A stretch of DNA of 39,376 bases, from NCBI GenBank assembly GCA_018712605.1, contig DVGR01000276.1:1-39376 (forward strand), written 5' to 3'. Source of the DNA: Candidatus Choladousia intestinigallinarum (lineage in GTDB: Bacteria; Bacillota; Clostridia; Lachnospirales; Lachnospiraceae). The notes under the pieces are model-generated. The model saw nothing but the letters and a program-made list of their open reading frames with translations. It had not been told where the DNA came from and did no database searches. Shown here piece by piece: positions 1-7,076 of this stretch. Position 1 is the stretch's first letter. The number at the start of each line of letters is the position of its first letter. A program made the position numbers and the translations under genes.

Positions 1-260
1 TGCTTTTGAATGTAATGTACAAAACTGTCAGAATATCGTGGATGTTCCAGGCTGATTTCCATGAGAGCAGTCAGGTCATTCCCCAGTTGTATGTCATCGG
101 TAATTGCCGTGTAAGAGCAGATGACTCCAGAGGTTTCCAGTTTATGGATTCGGTCAATTACAGCAGACACTGAGAGATGAATTTCTCTGGCAAGGTCTGA
201 GGCCTTTATGCGGGCGTTTTTCTTTAAGGCAGCTAAAATTTTGTAATCTAAAGCATCCAT
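1..260 (-). CDS. Lrp/AsnC family transcriptional regulator (partial, C-terminus outside window)
   Basis: The 86 visible residues begin MDALDYKILAALKKNARIKA and continue through SDLAREIHLSVSAVIDRIHK, which is the N-terminal winged-helix domain of Lrp/AsnC regulators, followed by the first strand of the ligand-binding RAM domain. The gene runs off the left edge. Its ATG lies 15 bases after the DUF4392 stop with a GGGA-type ribosome binding site, so it is probably the last gene of the leftward D-glutamate/5-oxoproline operon. Lrp/AsnC proteins usually sense amino acids. A role as the local sensor for glutamate or a related amino acid is inferred from position only. Family call is firm; ligand unknown. 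Confidence 0.85.
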   Translation of the reverse strand, partial: MDALDYKILAALKKNARIKASDLAREIHLSVSAVIDRIHKLETSGVICSYTAITDDIQLGNDLTALMEISLEHPRYSDSFVHYIQK

Positions 261-275
261 AAAATTTCCCTTCTT

Positions 276-1163
276 TCAGGCTGAAATAGGAGTGCGTGTG
301 GAACGCAGACCTTTTTCAGCTATTTTTGTTAAATCCTCAAGAATTTCCTGTTCAATTTGAAAGGAGAATCCATCCACACTGATCTGGGGTTTTTGTAGGA
401 TTCCGTCCACACAGCCCTTCTGCACAATTTTTTTCAGATAGGACTCCAGCGTAGATAAACCTGGCAGGAGCTTTACTCCCTCCAGTTTTTCCATCCAGGC
501 AGCCAGCCCATAGGCTCCCCAGTTAGAAGTGGTAGCAATGATTAGTTCGTCTACCTGAACCGTACAGGGTGTAAACCGCAGCTTCCGGGCAATGACCTCT
601 TTCAGATTGCCCATGCCGATTTCATTTCCGCCATCGCCGATTCCTACAGTGAGAATCTTTTTGGAAGAGGCCAATTCAAACATGATATCAATGGGGGCAG
701 TTTTATTGGCAATGCTGTTTCCGCCCATATTAAGGTAATCCTGGTCGGCAGTTTTACCGCAGCGCTCCACTGAGATCAGGCAGACGGGCTGATAGCGTTC
801 CAAAAGATCCTGATATATTTTGGAATCAGAATCCATAGACACGTACTCCACAGGAATCTTTTCTGATTCAAAGAGATTGCGGCAATAGCTGTCAGTTATA
901 ATCACAGGGGAAAAGCCTAGTTTCCCAAGGACGTGGGCAAGAATAAAGGCTCCGGGCGGTCCGTCTGTCTCCGCATGGCCGTTTACATAGAATCCTGTGG
1001 TTAAAAGAACTGTGCCCCTGCTCAAAGAAAGGATTCTGCTGGCTGTCTTTTTGCAGAAGTCCTTTTCCAGATATTCTCTGAGAAGCGTCATGCCTCTTCC
1101 TGAGTAACGCAGAATAATATCCTCAATAGAAGCCTGGTTTGGGCTGGATGGTTTCTCCTTCAT
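276..1163 (-). CDS. DUF4392 protein, D-glutamate cyclase C-terminal-type domain
   Basis: A 295-residue protein whose whole length matches the DUF4392 family as I recognise it (for example GFYVNGHAETDGPPGA near residue 57 and VGIGDGGNEIGMGN near residue 173). In mammals this domain is the C-terminal half of DGLUCY, the mitochondrial D-glutamate cyclase that converts D-glutamate to 5-oxo-D-proline. The N-terminal half of DGLUCY is DUF1445, encoded four positions away at 2188-2973 in the same operon. GGAGG lies 8 bases before the ATG. It follows pxpA by 29 bases. Glycine-rich stretches suggest nucleotide or phosphate binding, but catalytic residues are not assigned. Activity is inferred from the family and the 5-oxoprolinase neighbours. 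Confidence 0.85.
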   Translation of the reverse strand: MKEKPSSPNQASIEDIILRYSGRGMTLLREYLEKDFCKKTASRILSLSRGTVLLTTGFYVNGHAETDGPPGAFILAHVLGKLGFSPVIITDSYCRNLFESEKIPVEYVSMDSDSKIYQDLLERYQPVCLISVERCGKTADQDYLNMGGNSIANKTAPIDIMFELASSKKILTVGIGDGGNEIGMGNLKEVIARKLRFTPCTVQVDELIIATTSNWGAYGLAAWMEKLEGVKLLPGLSTLESYLKKIVQKGCVDGILQKPQISVDGFSFQIEQEILEDLTKIAEKGLRSTRTPISA

Positions 1164-1192
1164 CGCAACTTCCTCCCTACATGGGTAATTTT

Positions 1193-1969
1193 TTAAGAAT
1201 GCCGCCAGAATTCTTGCAGCGGGGCGGCTTGGATGCCTCTTTCCTTAAATGTGCGGCGGATCCGGCGAACCAGAGATAAAGCGGAGGGACTGTCGCCGTG
1301 GACGCAGACGGAGTCCGCTTTCACGGAGATCTCCTTTCCAGTAACGGCTTTGACTGTGCCCTTTTCCACCATCTGAATGACCCGGCGGACAGCTTCTTCT
1401 TCGTCTGTGATCATGGAATTAGGATGGCTTCTTGGAACTAAAGAGCCGTCCTCTTCATACGCCCGGTCCGCAAAGACTTCCCTGGCAGCTTTCAGACCGT
1501 TTTGGGAGGCGGCACGGATCAGTTCGCTTTGTGCCGGCGCCAGGAGGATCAGATTACTGTCCACAGCGGCGATTCCCCGGCAGATGGCATCCGCCACAAG
1601 AAAATCTTTGACTGCCATGTTGTAGAGAGCGCCATGAGGCTTTACATGCTGCAGGGGGATATTTTTGGCATGGCAGAAGGCAGTCAGAGCGCCGATCTGA
1701 TATTCTACCAGCGCAGTGATTTCGGGGGCAGGAATACTCATATTTCGTCTGCCGAAGCCCACGAGATCCGGGAAGCCTGGATGCGCTCCTACGCTTACCT
1801 GGCTGTTCTTTGCGGCTTCGACGGTTTTTTCCATAGTCAAAGGGTCGGAAGCATGAAAGCCGCAGGCCACGTTGGCGGAAGTGATCAGAGGAAGAATCTG
1901 CTCATCCCTGCCGCAGACATAATTCCCAAAGCTTTCGCCCAAATCACAGTTCAGATCTACTGTATACAT
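1193..1969 (-). CDS. pxpA: 5-oxoprolinase subunit A (LamB/YcsF family)
   Basis: PxpA is one of three subunits of the prokaryotic ATP-dependent 5-oxoprolinase, which opens pyroglutamate to glutamate in the cytoplasm. The 258-residue protein opens with MYTVDLNCDLGESFGNY and carries ANVACGFHASDP, VGAHPGFPDLVGFGRR and HVKPHGALYN, the signature blocks of the LamB/YcsF family. I chose the ATG at 1969 because GGAG sits 7 bases upstream and the family consensus starts here; a longer frame reaches 2017 but would run into the mobile element. It is separated from the other subunits (pxpB, pxpC) by DUF1445 and by the inserted element at 1994-2187. Length is normal (about 250). Confidence 0.95.
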   Translation of the reverse strand: MYTVDLNCDLGESFGNYVCGRDEQILPLITSANVACGFHASDPLTMEKTVEAAKNSQVSVGAHPGFPDLVGFGRRNMSIPAPEITALVEYQIGALTAFCHAKNIPLQHVKPHGALYNMAVKDFLVADAICRGIAAVDSNLILLAPAQSELIRAASQNGLKAAREVFADRAYEEDGSLVPRSHPNSMITDEEEAVRRVIQMVEKGTVKAVTGKEISVKADSVCVHGDSPSALSLVRRIRRTFKERGIQAAPLQEFWRHS

Positions 1970-1986
1970 AGAGAGGCTCCTTTCGT

Positions 1987-2194
1987 TTAATATGATGTTG
2001 GGGTCAAAAGACCTCAACCATGATGCCTACGGATTGTTCCGTGCTGCGCACTCCCACAATCCTGTCCAATATTCGCATATCGTGGGATATACATCCCACT
2101 TTTATGCTCATATTGGGGCGGGTCCCAAGGTCTTTCGCCCACCTATGAGCACGCTCATGTGGGCTTAGGCCTTTTGACCCTGGCATCTTAATAT
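1987..2194. mobile_element. MITE-like element (copy A, 194 bp) with 7 bp target duplication
   Basis: The element spans 1994-2187. Its ends read GATGTTGGGGTCAAAAG (left) and, on the other strand, GATGCCAGGGTCAAAAG (right), so they are imperfect terminal inverted repeats. It is flanked by a perfect direct repeat TTAATAT at 1987-1993 and 2188-2194, the expected footprint of transposition. It encodes no transposase; a 60-codon frame inside is not credible as a gene. The interior holds several nested inverted repeats: GCCCAC...GTGGGC near the right end, GTGGGAT/ATCCCAC in the middle, and GGATTGT/ACAATCC around 2031-2063. The stop codon of the DUF1445 gene lies within the right target repeat. It separates DUF1445 from pxpA within one operon. 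A related 74 bp copy lies at 5719-5792. Confidence 0.8.
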
Positions 2195-2973
2195 TTAAGG
2201 TTTATATTTTTAATATCAGTAATAAACATATGTCCCGGAGCGTGGGTGATGGCGAAGGATGGCTTTGAATCCATCAGGACGTTCTGAGGAGTGACGCCGC
2301 AGGGCCAGAAAACAGGCACTTCCCCCGGGTAAATGGTTACGGCCTCGCCAAAATCTGGCTGGGCAATATCCCGTATTCCGATTGCGGAAGGATCACCTAT
2401 GTGGATCGGCGCCCCATGGACCTTCGGCATTTCGCCAGTGATCTGTACAGCCTTTGGAACCAGCCTGTGAGGCAGGGGGCGCATGCTCACTACCATATTT
2501 CCGTGAAAAACACCGGCTGGAGTACAGGGGATATTTGTCCGGTACATGGGCACGTTTTTATCTTCTTGAATGTGTCGGACCGGAATTCCCGCATCCAGAA
2601 GATCTGCCTCAAAAGAAAAGCTGCAACCGATGAGAAAGCTTACAAAGTCTTCCCGCCAAAAATTCACGGCTTCTGGATATTCTCCTATGAGAATCCCATC
2701 TTGGTAGACACGGTATAAAGGAATGTCCCTAGCGATATCAGAACCAGGGGCAGATTCAAAAAAACACCGGCTTCCTGTGTCGCTGACTTCCAGAAGGGGA
2801 CAGGATTTGGGATTTCTCTGGGTAAACAAAAGAAAATCATAGGCCAGTTCTTTAGGGAGAACCACAAGATTTCCCTGGGCATATCCAGGGCACATGCCGG
2901 CCGTAGGTCCGGTAAGTTCACCGTTTCGGATCATAAGCCTGACGTCTTTAGGGTTCATAGAGGATAGATCCAT
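2188..2973 (-). CDS. DUF1445 / YcsI-type protein, D-glutamate cyclase N-terminal-type domain
   Basis: A 261-residue protein of the DUF1445 (YcsI, 'putative hydro-lyase') family. Recognisable blocks are TAGMCPGYAQGNLVVLPKE near residue 25, LIGCSFSFEADLLDAGIPVR near residue 114, MYRTNIPC near 143, and VFWPCGVTPQ with AITHAPGHM near the C-terminus. In mammals DUF1445 is fused to DUF4392 in D-glutamate cyclase; here both halves are separate genes of one operon. Bacillus subtilis ycsI similarly sits beside the 5-oxoprolinase genes. AAAGGAG lies 6 bases before the ATG, and the start overlaps the end of pxpC by 26 bases, implying translational coupling. The stop codon is formed at the edge of the inserted MITE-like element. 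Confidence 0.88.
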   Translation of the reverse strand: MDLSSMNPKDVRLMIRNGELTGPTAGMCPGYAQGNLVVLPKELAYDFLLFTQRNPKSCPLLEVSDTGSRCFFESAPGSDIARDIPLYRVYQDGILIGEYPEAVNFWREDFVSFLIGCSFSFEADLLDAGIPVRHIQEDKNVPMYRTNIPCTPAGVFHGNMVVSMRPLPHRLVPKAVQITGEMPKVHGAPIHIGDPSAIGIRDIAQPDFGEAVTIYPGEVPVFWPCGVTPQNVLMDSKPSFAITHAPGHMFITDIKNINLKY

Positions 2974-3883
2974 AAGAGTCTCCTTTCTTATTTAACAATT
3001 CCTGGGCCTGCTCTACGGAAATACGGGAAAACCTCACGGTATCACCGCAGCGGCATTGCACCAGGGGAGGAAGATCCAGAGAAAAAACCGCTGCGATTTT
3101 CGCATATCCTCCTGTGGTCTGGCGGTCTGCCAGAAGAATGATGGGTTTGCCGGAAGGAGGAATCTGTATGGAGCCGAATACAATAGCGTCAGAAATAATA
3201 TCTGTTCCTCCAATACTTTCAATTTTCGCTCCTTCCAATCGATAGCCCATCCGGTCACTCTCGGGAGTAATGGTGTATGAGGATGAATAAAAGGTTTCAA
3301 GTCCTTTGTCTGTAAAAAAATCCTCCTGAGGCCCGCCGATTACACGGACTGTCACATGGTTTTTGTAAACCGGACAGGCTGCGCTGCGGCTTAGAAGTTC
3401 GCTGGCTGGCACATCAGAACGGCCTACAGGGATTTGGTCGCCTGCTCTTAGAGCCCGTCCCTGAAATCCGCCCAGACAGCACTTTATGCTGGTAGAACGG
3501 CTTCCGAGGACAAGAGGCACATCAATGCCTCCAGCCAGGGAGAGATACGTACGGCAGCCGTTTACTGCCGTACCCAAAGAGAGAATCTCCCCTGCTTTTA
3601 CGGAAAAAGGGTGGTACATAGGTACTGGACGTCCGTTTAAGGAGGGCTTCATATCAGCTCCGGTAAGAACAGCCGTTTCGTCCGATTCAAAAAGATAGCT
3701 GCCGCCAAATAGTGTATGTTCTAAGACAGCTTCCCCAGCCGTGTTGCCAGCCAGAGCGTTGGCTGCTGTATATGCCTCCCGATCCATAACGCCGCCGCAG
3801 GGAATACCGGACTGCTGGTACCCCATTCGCCCCAGATCCTGGACGGTGGTAAAGGCTCCTGGGATCAGAACTTTTATGCACAT
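2948..3883 (-). CDS. pxpC: 5-oxoprolinase subunit C (KipA/biotin-dependent carboxyltransferase-like)
   Basis: This 311-residue subunit of ATP-dependent 5-oxoprolinase begins MCIKVLIPGAFTTVQDLGR and continues GYQQSGIPCGGVMDREAY, the N-terminal signature of the KipA/PxpC (AHS2) family. Further family blocks are ALTGADMKPSLNG, YLSLAGGID and ILLADRQTTGGY. The ATG at 3883 fits the family start, has an upstream GAAAGGTGG, and overlaps the end of pxpB by 10 bases; the longer frame to 4003 lies inside pxpB and is not needed. PxpB and PxpC normally form a complex that couples ATP use to ring opening with PxpA. Length is normal. Confidence 0.95.
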   Translation of the reverse strand: MCIKVLIPGAFTTVQDLGRMGYQQSGIPCGGVMDREAYTAANALAGNTAGEAVLEHTLFGGSYLFESDETAVLTGADMKPSLNGRPVPMYHPFSVKAGEILSLGTAVNGCRTYLSLAGGIDVPLVLGSRSTSIKCCLGGFQGRALRAGDQIPVGRSDVPASELLSRSAACPVYKNHVTVRVIGGPQEDFFTDKGLETFYSSSYTITPESDRMGYRLEGAKIESIGGTDIISDAIVFGSIQIPPSGKPIILLADRQTTGGYAKIAAVFSLDLPPLVQCRCGDTVRFSRISVEQAQELLNKKGDSYGSILYEP

Positions 3884-4614
3884 GACGCATTCCACCTTTC
3901 GATGACTTCTATTTTGTATGTTCCACGGAGCATCATCTGACGGATATCGTAGTAGTCCAAAATACTTACAGGGACAAAGCGGATGTAATCCCCGGCCCGG
4001 CAAAGGACAGGCTCCGCTCGGTTTGGATCGTAAAAGTCCACAGGCGTACCGCCTATCAGCCTCCAGCCTCCGGGAGAATCCAGTGGATAAACGCCAGTCT
4101 GGCTGCCTCCGATCCCCACAGCACCTTTTGGAATTTTCACTCTGGGAACAGAGAGGCGGGGAATGTGAAGTCTTTGGTCAAGGCCTCCAAGATATACAAA
4201 TCCCGGGAGAAAGCCCAGCATGTACACTTTATAATAAGCGGAGCTGTGAATGGCAATGATTTCATCCCGGCCTAACCCTGTGTGTTTTTCCATGTCCCTT
4301 AGATCAGGTCCAAAGCGCGCGCCGTAGCAGCAGGGGATTTTCAGCAGGCGCCCGTTTTTTTTCTCCGCCGGCCCGGCCAGAGAGGCCAGACGGCGCAGTT
4401 CCATCACAAGATCGCCGTACTTTATAGTCAAGGGATCATAGTAAACAGTGAGAGAGCAAAAAGCCGGAACCAATTCCAGAACACCGGGGATTTTCCGGCG
4501 TGTAAGTGTTTCTGCCATAATCCGCACCCGTTGGTTGATAGCCGGATCTATTTTGTCTCCGAACTGCACGGTCAGGGCCTGATCCCCCAAAGGATATAGT
4601 TTCGGCTCCGTCAT
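3874..4614 (-). CDS. pxpB: 5-oxoprolinase subunit B (KipI family)
   Basis: A 246-residue KipI/PxpB (AHS1) protein. The family blocks are YPLGDQALTVQFGD near residue 7, HSSAYYKVYMLGFLPGFVY near residue 125, and PRVKIPKGAVGIGGSQTGVY near residue 156. It is a subunit of ATP-dependent 5-oxoprolinase; the Bacillus KipI homologue was first known as an inhibitor of the sporulation kinase KinA. Its ATG starts one base after the dat stop codon, so the two are tightly coupled. Order in the transcript is dat, pxpB, pxpC, DUF1445, pxpA, DUF4392, lrp. Confidence 0.95.
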   Translation of the reverse strand: MTEPKLYPLGDQALTVQFGDKIDPAINQRVRIMAETLTRRKIPGVLELVPAFCSLTVYYDPLTIKYGDLVMELRRLASLAGPAEKKNGRLLKIPCCYGARFGPDLRDMEKHTGLGRDEIIAIHSSAYYKVYMLGFLPGFVYLGGLDQRLHIPRLSVPRVKIPKGAVGIGGSQTGVYPLDSPGGWRLIGGTPVDFYDPNRAEPVLCRAGDYIRFVPVSILDYYDIRQMMLRGTYKIEVIERWNASCA

Positions 4615-4615
4615 A

Positions 4616-5467
4616 CTATGACACCTGCCTTCCAGTCTCTTCGTAGAACTCGTTCAGAAGAGAGGACCGTATTTTTTCCATAAGCAAGGGGGATTTGCCT
4701 CCTACCGGCTTTCCGTCTAACTCGCAGGCCCGCAGACAGAGATTGCTGGAGCTTGTCACAATGATTTCATCCGCTTCAAAAAGCTCTTTCAATGTATAAG
4801 GAGTCTCCTTTACGGGGATTCCAAGGACTTTGCATTTTTGAATCAGATGCGCCCTGGCAATGCCGGGAAGGATAAGGTTGTCGGTGGGAGCTGTATACAG
4901 TGTGCCGTCTAATAAAATATGTACATTACTGTGGGCGCATTCTGTGACACGCCCTCCCGGACGGTAGAATACCGCCTCTTGACATCCTGCTTCCTTGGCC
5001 TTCTGAGCAGCCATGACGGATGGGATTAAGTTCAGCGTTTTGATATTGCAGTGGAAAAAGCGGGTATCCTCTGTGGTTATCAGCTTGATCGGGGCGCGGC
5101 CGTCCGCAATTTCTGCCGGCTTCAGCATGACCCACAGATTTCCTGGTCCGTTTGTAAAGTCGTGATTTCGGATGCCGGTTCCTCTGGTGACCTGATAATA
5201 AACAAAAAGATTTCCGGTATCCATTTTTAAGACAAGATCGTAAAGAAGAGCCCGCAGTTCTTTTTTGCTCATAGGGATTTGGATGTTCAGCAGCCGTGCG
5301 CTGTTGAAAAAGCGGTCAATGTGTTCCTCCAGGGCAAAAATTTTATAGTTTCTTGCGGGGCCTGCATCATAAACGCCATCCCCAAACCAGCAGACACGGT
5401 CATTCATAGGAACGGACATTTCTGACAGTTCTCCATACTTTCCGTTGTAATATCCAAGTGTTTTCAA
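4616..5467 (-). CDS. dat: D-amino-acid transaminase (aminotransferase class IV)
   Basis: A PLP enzyme of fold type IV, 283 residues from the chosen start. It keeps the residues that define D-amino-acid transaminase: Tyr33 in DGVYD, Arg100 and His102 in GIRNHDF (equivalents of the Bacillus carboxylate-trap residues Tyr31, Arg98 and His100), and the PLP lysine Lys143 in NIKTLNLIPS. These enzymes exchange amino groups between D-alanine, D-glutamate and other D-amino acids and their keto acids, so it can make or use D-glutamate for the cyclase downstream. I prefer the TTG at 5467, which lies 9 bases after GGGAGG and gives the usual family start KTLGYYNGKYG. The ATG at 5476 touches GGGAGG directly. 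A longer frame to 5575 would cross the terminator and promoter. Confidence 0.9.
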   Translation of the reverse strand: MKTLGYYNGKYGELSEMSVPMNDRVCWFGDGVYDAGPARNYKIFALEEHIDRFFNSARLLNIQIPMSKKELRALLYDLVLKMDTGNLFVYYQVTRGTGIRNHDFTNGPGNLWVMLKPAEIADGRAPIKLITTEDTRFFHCNIKTLNLIPSVMAAQKAKEAGCQEAVFYRPGGRVTECAHSNVHILLDGTLYTAPTDNLILPGIARAHLIQKCKVLGIPVKETPYTLKELFEADEIIVTSSSNLCLRACELDGKPVGGKSPLLMEKIRSSLLNEFYEETGRQVS

Positions 5468-5492
5468 GATTATCATCCTCCCTTGAGCATAT

Positions 5493-5532
5493 AAAAAAAC
5501 GGCAGGGGAATCTGCTGCGACTCCCTTGCCGT
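5493..5532 (-). terminator. Intrinsic terminator / attenuator in the dat operon leader
   Basis: Read leftward, the RNA forms ACGGCAAGGGA - 12 nt loop - TCCCCTGCCGT followed by seven U (A-run 5493-5499 on the plus strand). It sits between a good promoter (5544-5572) and the dat ribosome binding site, about five bases after the predicted start. Transcription into the operon must therefore read through it. No T-box or other recognised riboswitch core is visible around it. Confidence 0.8.
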
Positions 5533-5543
5533 CTGTTTTCTTA

Positions 5544-5572
5544 ATTCTATACATCAAAGAAAAAAATGTCAA
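5544..5572 (-). promoter_or_regulatory. Sigma-A-type promoter of the dat-pxp operon
   Basis: On the minus strand TTGACA (5567-5572) and TAGAAT (5544-5549) are separated by exactly 17 bases. The predicted start is near 5537, directly ahead of the terminator-like hairpin. The gene-free stretch 5573-5686 upstream is very A/T-rich and contains three GAAAAA tracts spaced 12-13 bases apart (about 5621, 5634, 5646), suggesting bent DNA between the two divergent promoters. Confidence 0.75.
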
Positions 5573-5686
5573 CAATCCTTTTGTTTTCCGTAAAAATTAG
5601 TGTAAATCATAAAATAGACCGAAAAATATTGTGAAAAACATTTGCGAAAAAGAAAAAAATCAGGTATAAACGATCCGGGACCTTCC

Positions 5687-5716
5687 TTTACAGTAAAAAA
5701 AAGAACGTGATATAAT
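5687..5716 (+). promoter_or_regulatory. Promoter of the pucR-type regulator
   Basis: TTTACA (5687-5692), 18 base spacer, TATAAT (5711-5716). The MITE-like copy B begins two bases after the -10 box, so the predicted transcription start lies within the inserted element. Confidence 0.7.
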
Positions 5717-5718
5717 AT

Positions 5719-5792
5719 GATGCCAGGGTCAAAAGGCCTAAGCCCACATGAGCTTGCTCATAGGTGGGCGAAAGGCCTTTTGACCTCAACAT
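5719..5792. mobile_element. Short MITE-like element (copy B, 74 bp)
   Basis: Begins GATGCCAGGGTCAAAAGGCC, identical for over 30 bases to one end of copy A (right end of 1994-2187, opposite strand), and ends with the complement of ATGTTGAGGTCAAAAGG. It forms a nearly continuous hairpin: GGTCAAAAGGCCT and GCCCACATGAGC pair with GCTCATAGGTGGGC and AGGCCTTTTGACC around a tiny loop. It looks like copy A with its central modules removed. No clear target duplication remains. It occupies the start of the pucR leader, ending 21 bases before the ATG. Confidence 0.75.
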
Positions 5793-5813
5793 TAAAAAAG
5801 AAGGAGGGATCAC

Positions 5814-6953
5814 ATGGAACTCCGTAAGCTTTGGAAAGAAGTGGAGAAGAGGTATCAGATGCATCTGGCAGCGGGGGAGAGAGGACTGTCAGGAGAAATT
5901 GACTGGGTACATATTATTGAATCCCTGCAGGTGGCGGAGTTTTTAAGAGGCGGGGAACTGGTGCTGACGACTGGGATGCAGGGAAAGGAAGAGCAGCTTC
6001 TGAAGCTTGGGAAAAAGCTGTGGCAGAAGGAAGCCTGCGGATTAGTCGTAAATCTTGGTCCCTATATAAAGGAAATTCCACAACCGCTTCTTGACTTTGC
6101 GGAGGAAAAAAATTTTCCTGTTTTTTCCATGCCCTGGGAGGTGCATCTGGTAGACGTAACCAGAACCATCTGTGTTATGCTGAACGAATACGACATAACA
6201 GAGAGAAAGCTCATAGAAGCGGTAGAGAATGCCCTGTATCACAGTCAGGTTCCCGAGATGTATCTGCCATATATGAAAAGGTTCGGTTATTCTGCTGATT
6301 ATAATTACCAGATTGCTGTCATGGACATAAAGCGGGCAAGCCAAGACTACAGCGAGAGAGGCAGGATTTTAAGAGCCGTGAGAGGGCTGTGCCAGGATAT
6401 GCCTGTGAGGCCGGTTTTGTTTTGGCAGGAAGAGCGGCTGGTGCTGCTGCTGGCAGGGGACAGTGTCCCTTACTGCAGAGAGATTGCCCAAAAAGCGGTA
6501 GCTCTGGGTGAACAGAGGAACTATGGGCTGCGGGCAGGCATAGGGCCGGTTGTAACTACTTTAGGATGTCTGCCAAGGACGTATGAACATGCCATGGGCA
6601 CCCTGGAGCTTGCCCGGAGAAAGCAGGAGAAGCTTCTTGACTATGAAGAAATGGGAGCTTATAAGATTATCATGGATGTTCAGGACAGGAAAATGCTTGG
6701 CCGCTTCTGCAACGATCTGCTGGGGGCTGTTATGGAGCAGGACTCCAAAAAGCAGACCGATTATATGGAGGTTCTCAGGGAATATATAGAGACGGGAGGA
6801 AGCGTCCAGGAGATGGCGGAGCGGCATTTCTGCCACAGGAATACTATTACCTATAAAATACAGAGGATAAAAGCCCTTCTAAATGTAGATTTAGATGATA
6901 TGACCAAAAGAATGGAAATCCTTCTGGCATTTCAGATTCTGGACTGTTTGTAG
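5814..6953 (+). CDS. PucR family transcriptional regulator
   Basis: A 379-residue cytoplasmic regulator with the PucR layout. The N-terminal PucR sensing domain (about residues 8-125, including LRGGELVLTTGMQG and ACGLVVNLG) is followed by a middle region and a C-terminal helix-turn-helix (about 320-375, GSVQEMAERHFCHRNTITYK then IQRIKALL). PucR-type activators control purine, amino-acid and related catabolic genes and often respond to a pathway metabolite. It stands divergent to the dat-pxp operon and directly upstream of the aminotransferase-liv operon, so it is the natural candidate regulator of both. AGGAGG precedes the ATG by 6 bases. Its leader contains MITE-like copy B. Confidence 0.9.
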   Translation: MELRKLWKEVEKRYQMHLAAGERGLSGEIDWVHIIESLQVAEFLRGGELVLTTGMQGKEEQLLKLGKKLWQKEACGLVVNLGPYIKEIPQPLLDFAEEKNFPVFSMPWEVHLVDVTRTICVMLNEYDITERKLIEAVENALYHSQVPEMYLPYMKRFGYSADYNYQIAVMDIKRASQDYSERGRILRAVRGLCQDMPVRPVLFWQEERLVLLLAGDSVPYCREIAQKAVALGEQRNYGLRAGIGPVVTTLGCLPRTYEHAMGTLELARRKQEKLLDYEEMGAYKIIMDVQDRKMLGRFCNDLLGAVMEQDSKKQTDYMEVLREYIETGGSVQEMAERHFCHRNTITYKIQRIKALLNVDLDDMTKRMEILLAFQILDCL

Positions 6954-7051
6954 AAAAAATAATCAGGTTCATTAAAGGATCTCATGTGCTGGGGCACAAA
7001 AAGAAGGAAAATTTTTTGTGCGGGAAGGTCATGGCCGGGGGAAAAATCAGA

Positions 7052-7060
7052 TGGTATAAT
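7052..7060 (+). promoter_or_regulatory. Possible extended -10 promoter of the aminotransferase operon
   Basis: TGGTATAAT is an extended -10 (TGnTATAAT) without a convincing -35. The start would be near 7067, just ahead of the terminator hairpin at 7077-7115. The rest of the gap after pucR (6954-7142) holds one more inverted repeat, GCACAAAAA / TTTTTGTGC at 6994-7021. Confidence 0.4.
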
Positions 7061-7076
7061 GTTGCCATGTTAAAGA

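Noticed and set aside
1502-1990. 162-codon plus-strand frame
   Set aside because: It is antisense to pxpA, whose family motifs are clear; no ribosome binding site or recognisable protein.
2004-2186. 60-codon frame inside the MITE-like element
   Set aside because: It spans the internal palindromes, has no ribosome binding site, and no protein-like composition.
5493-5572. T-box or amino acid riboswitch in the dat leader
   Set aside because: The leader before the terminator is only a few bases long and no T-box sequence (AGGGTGG-type) or other known core is present.
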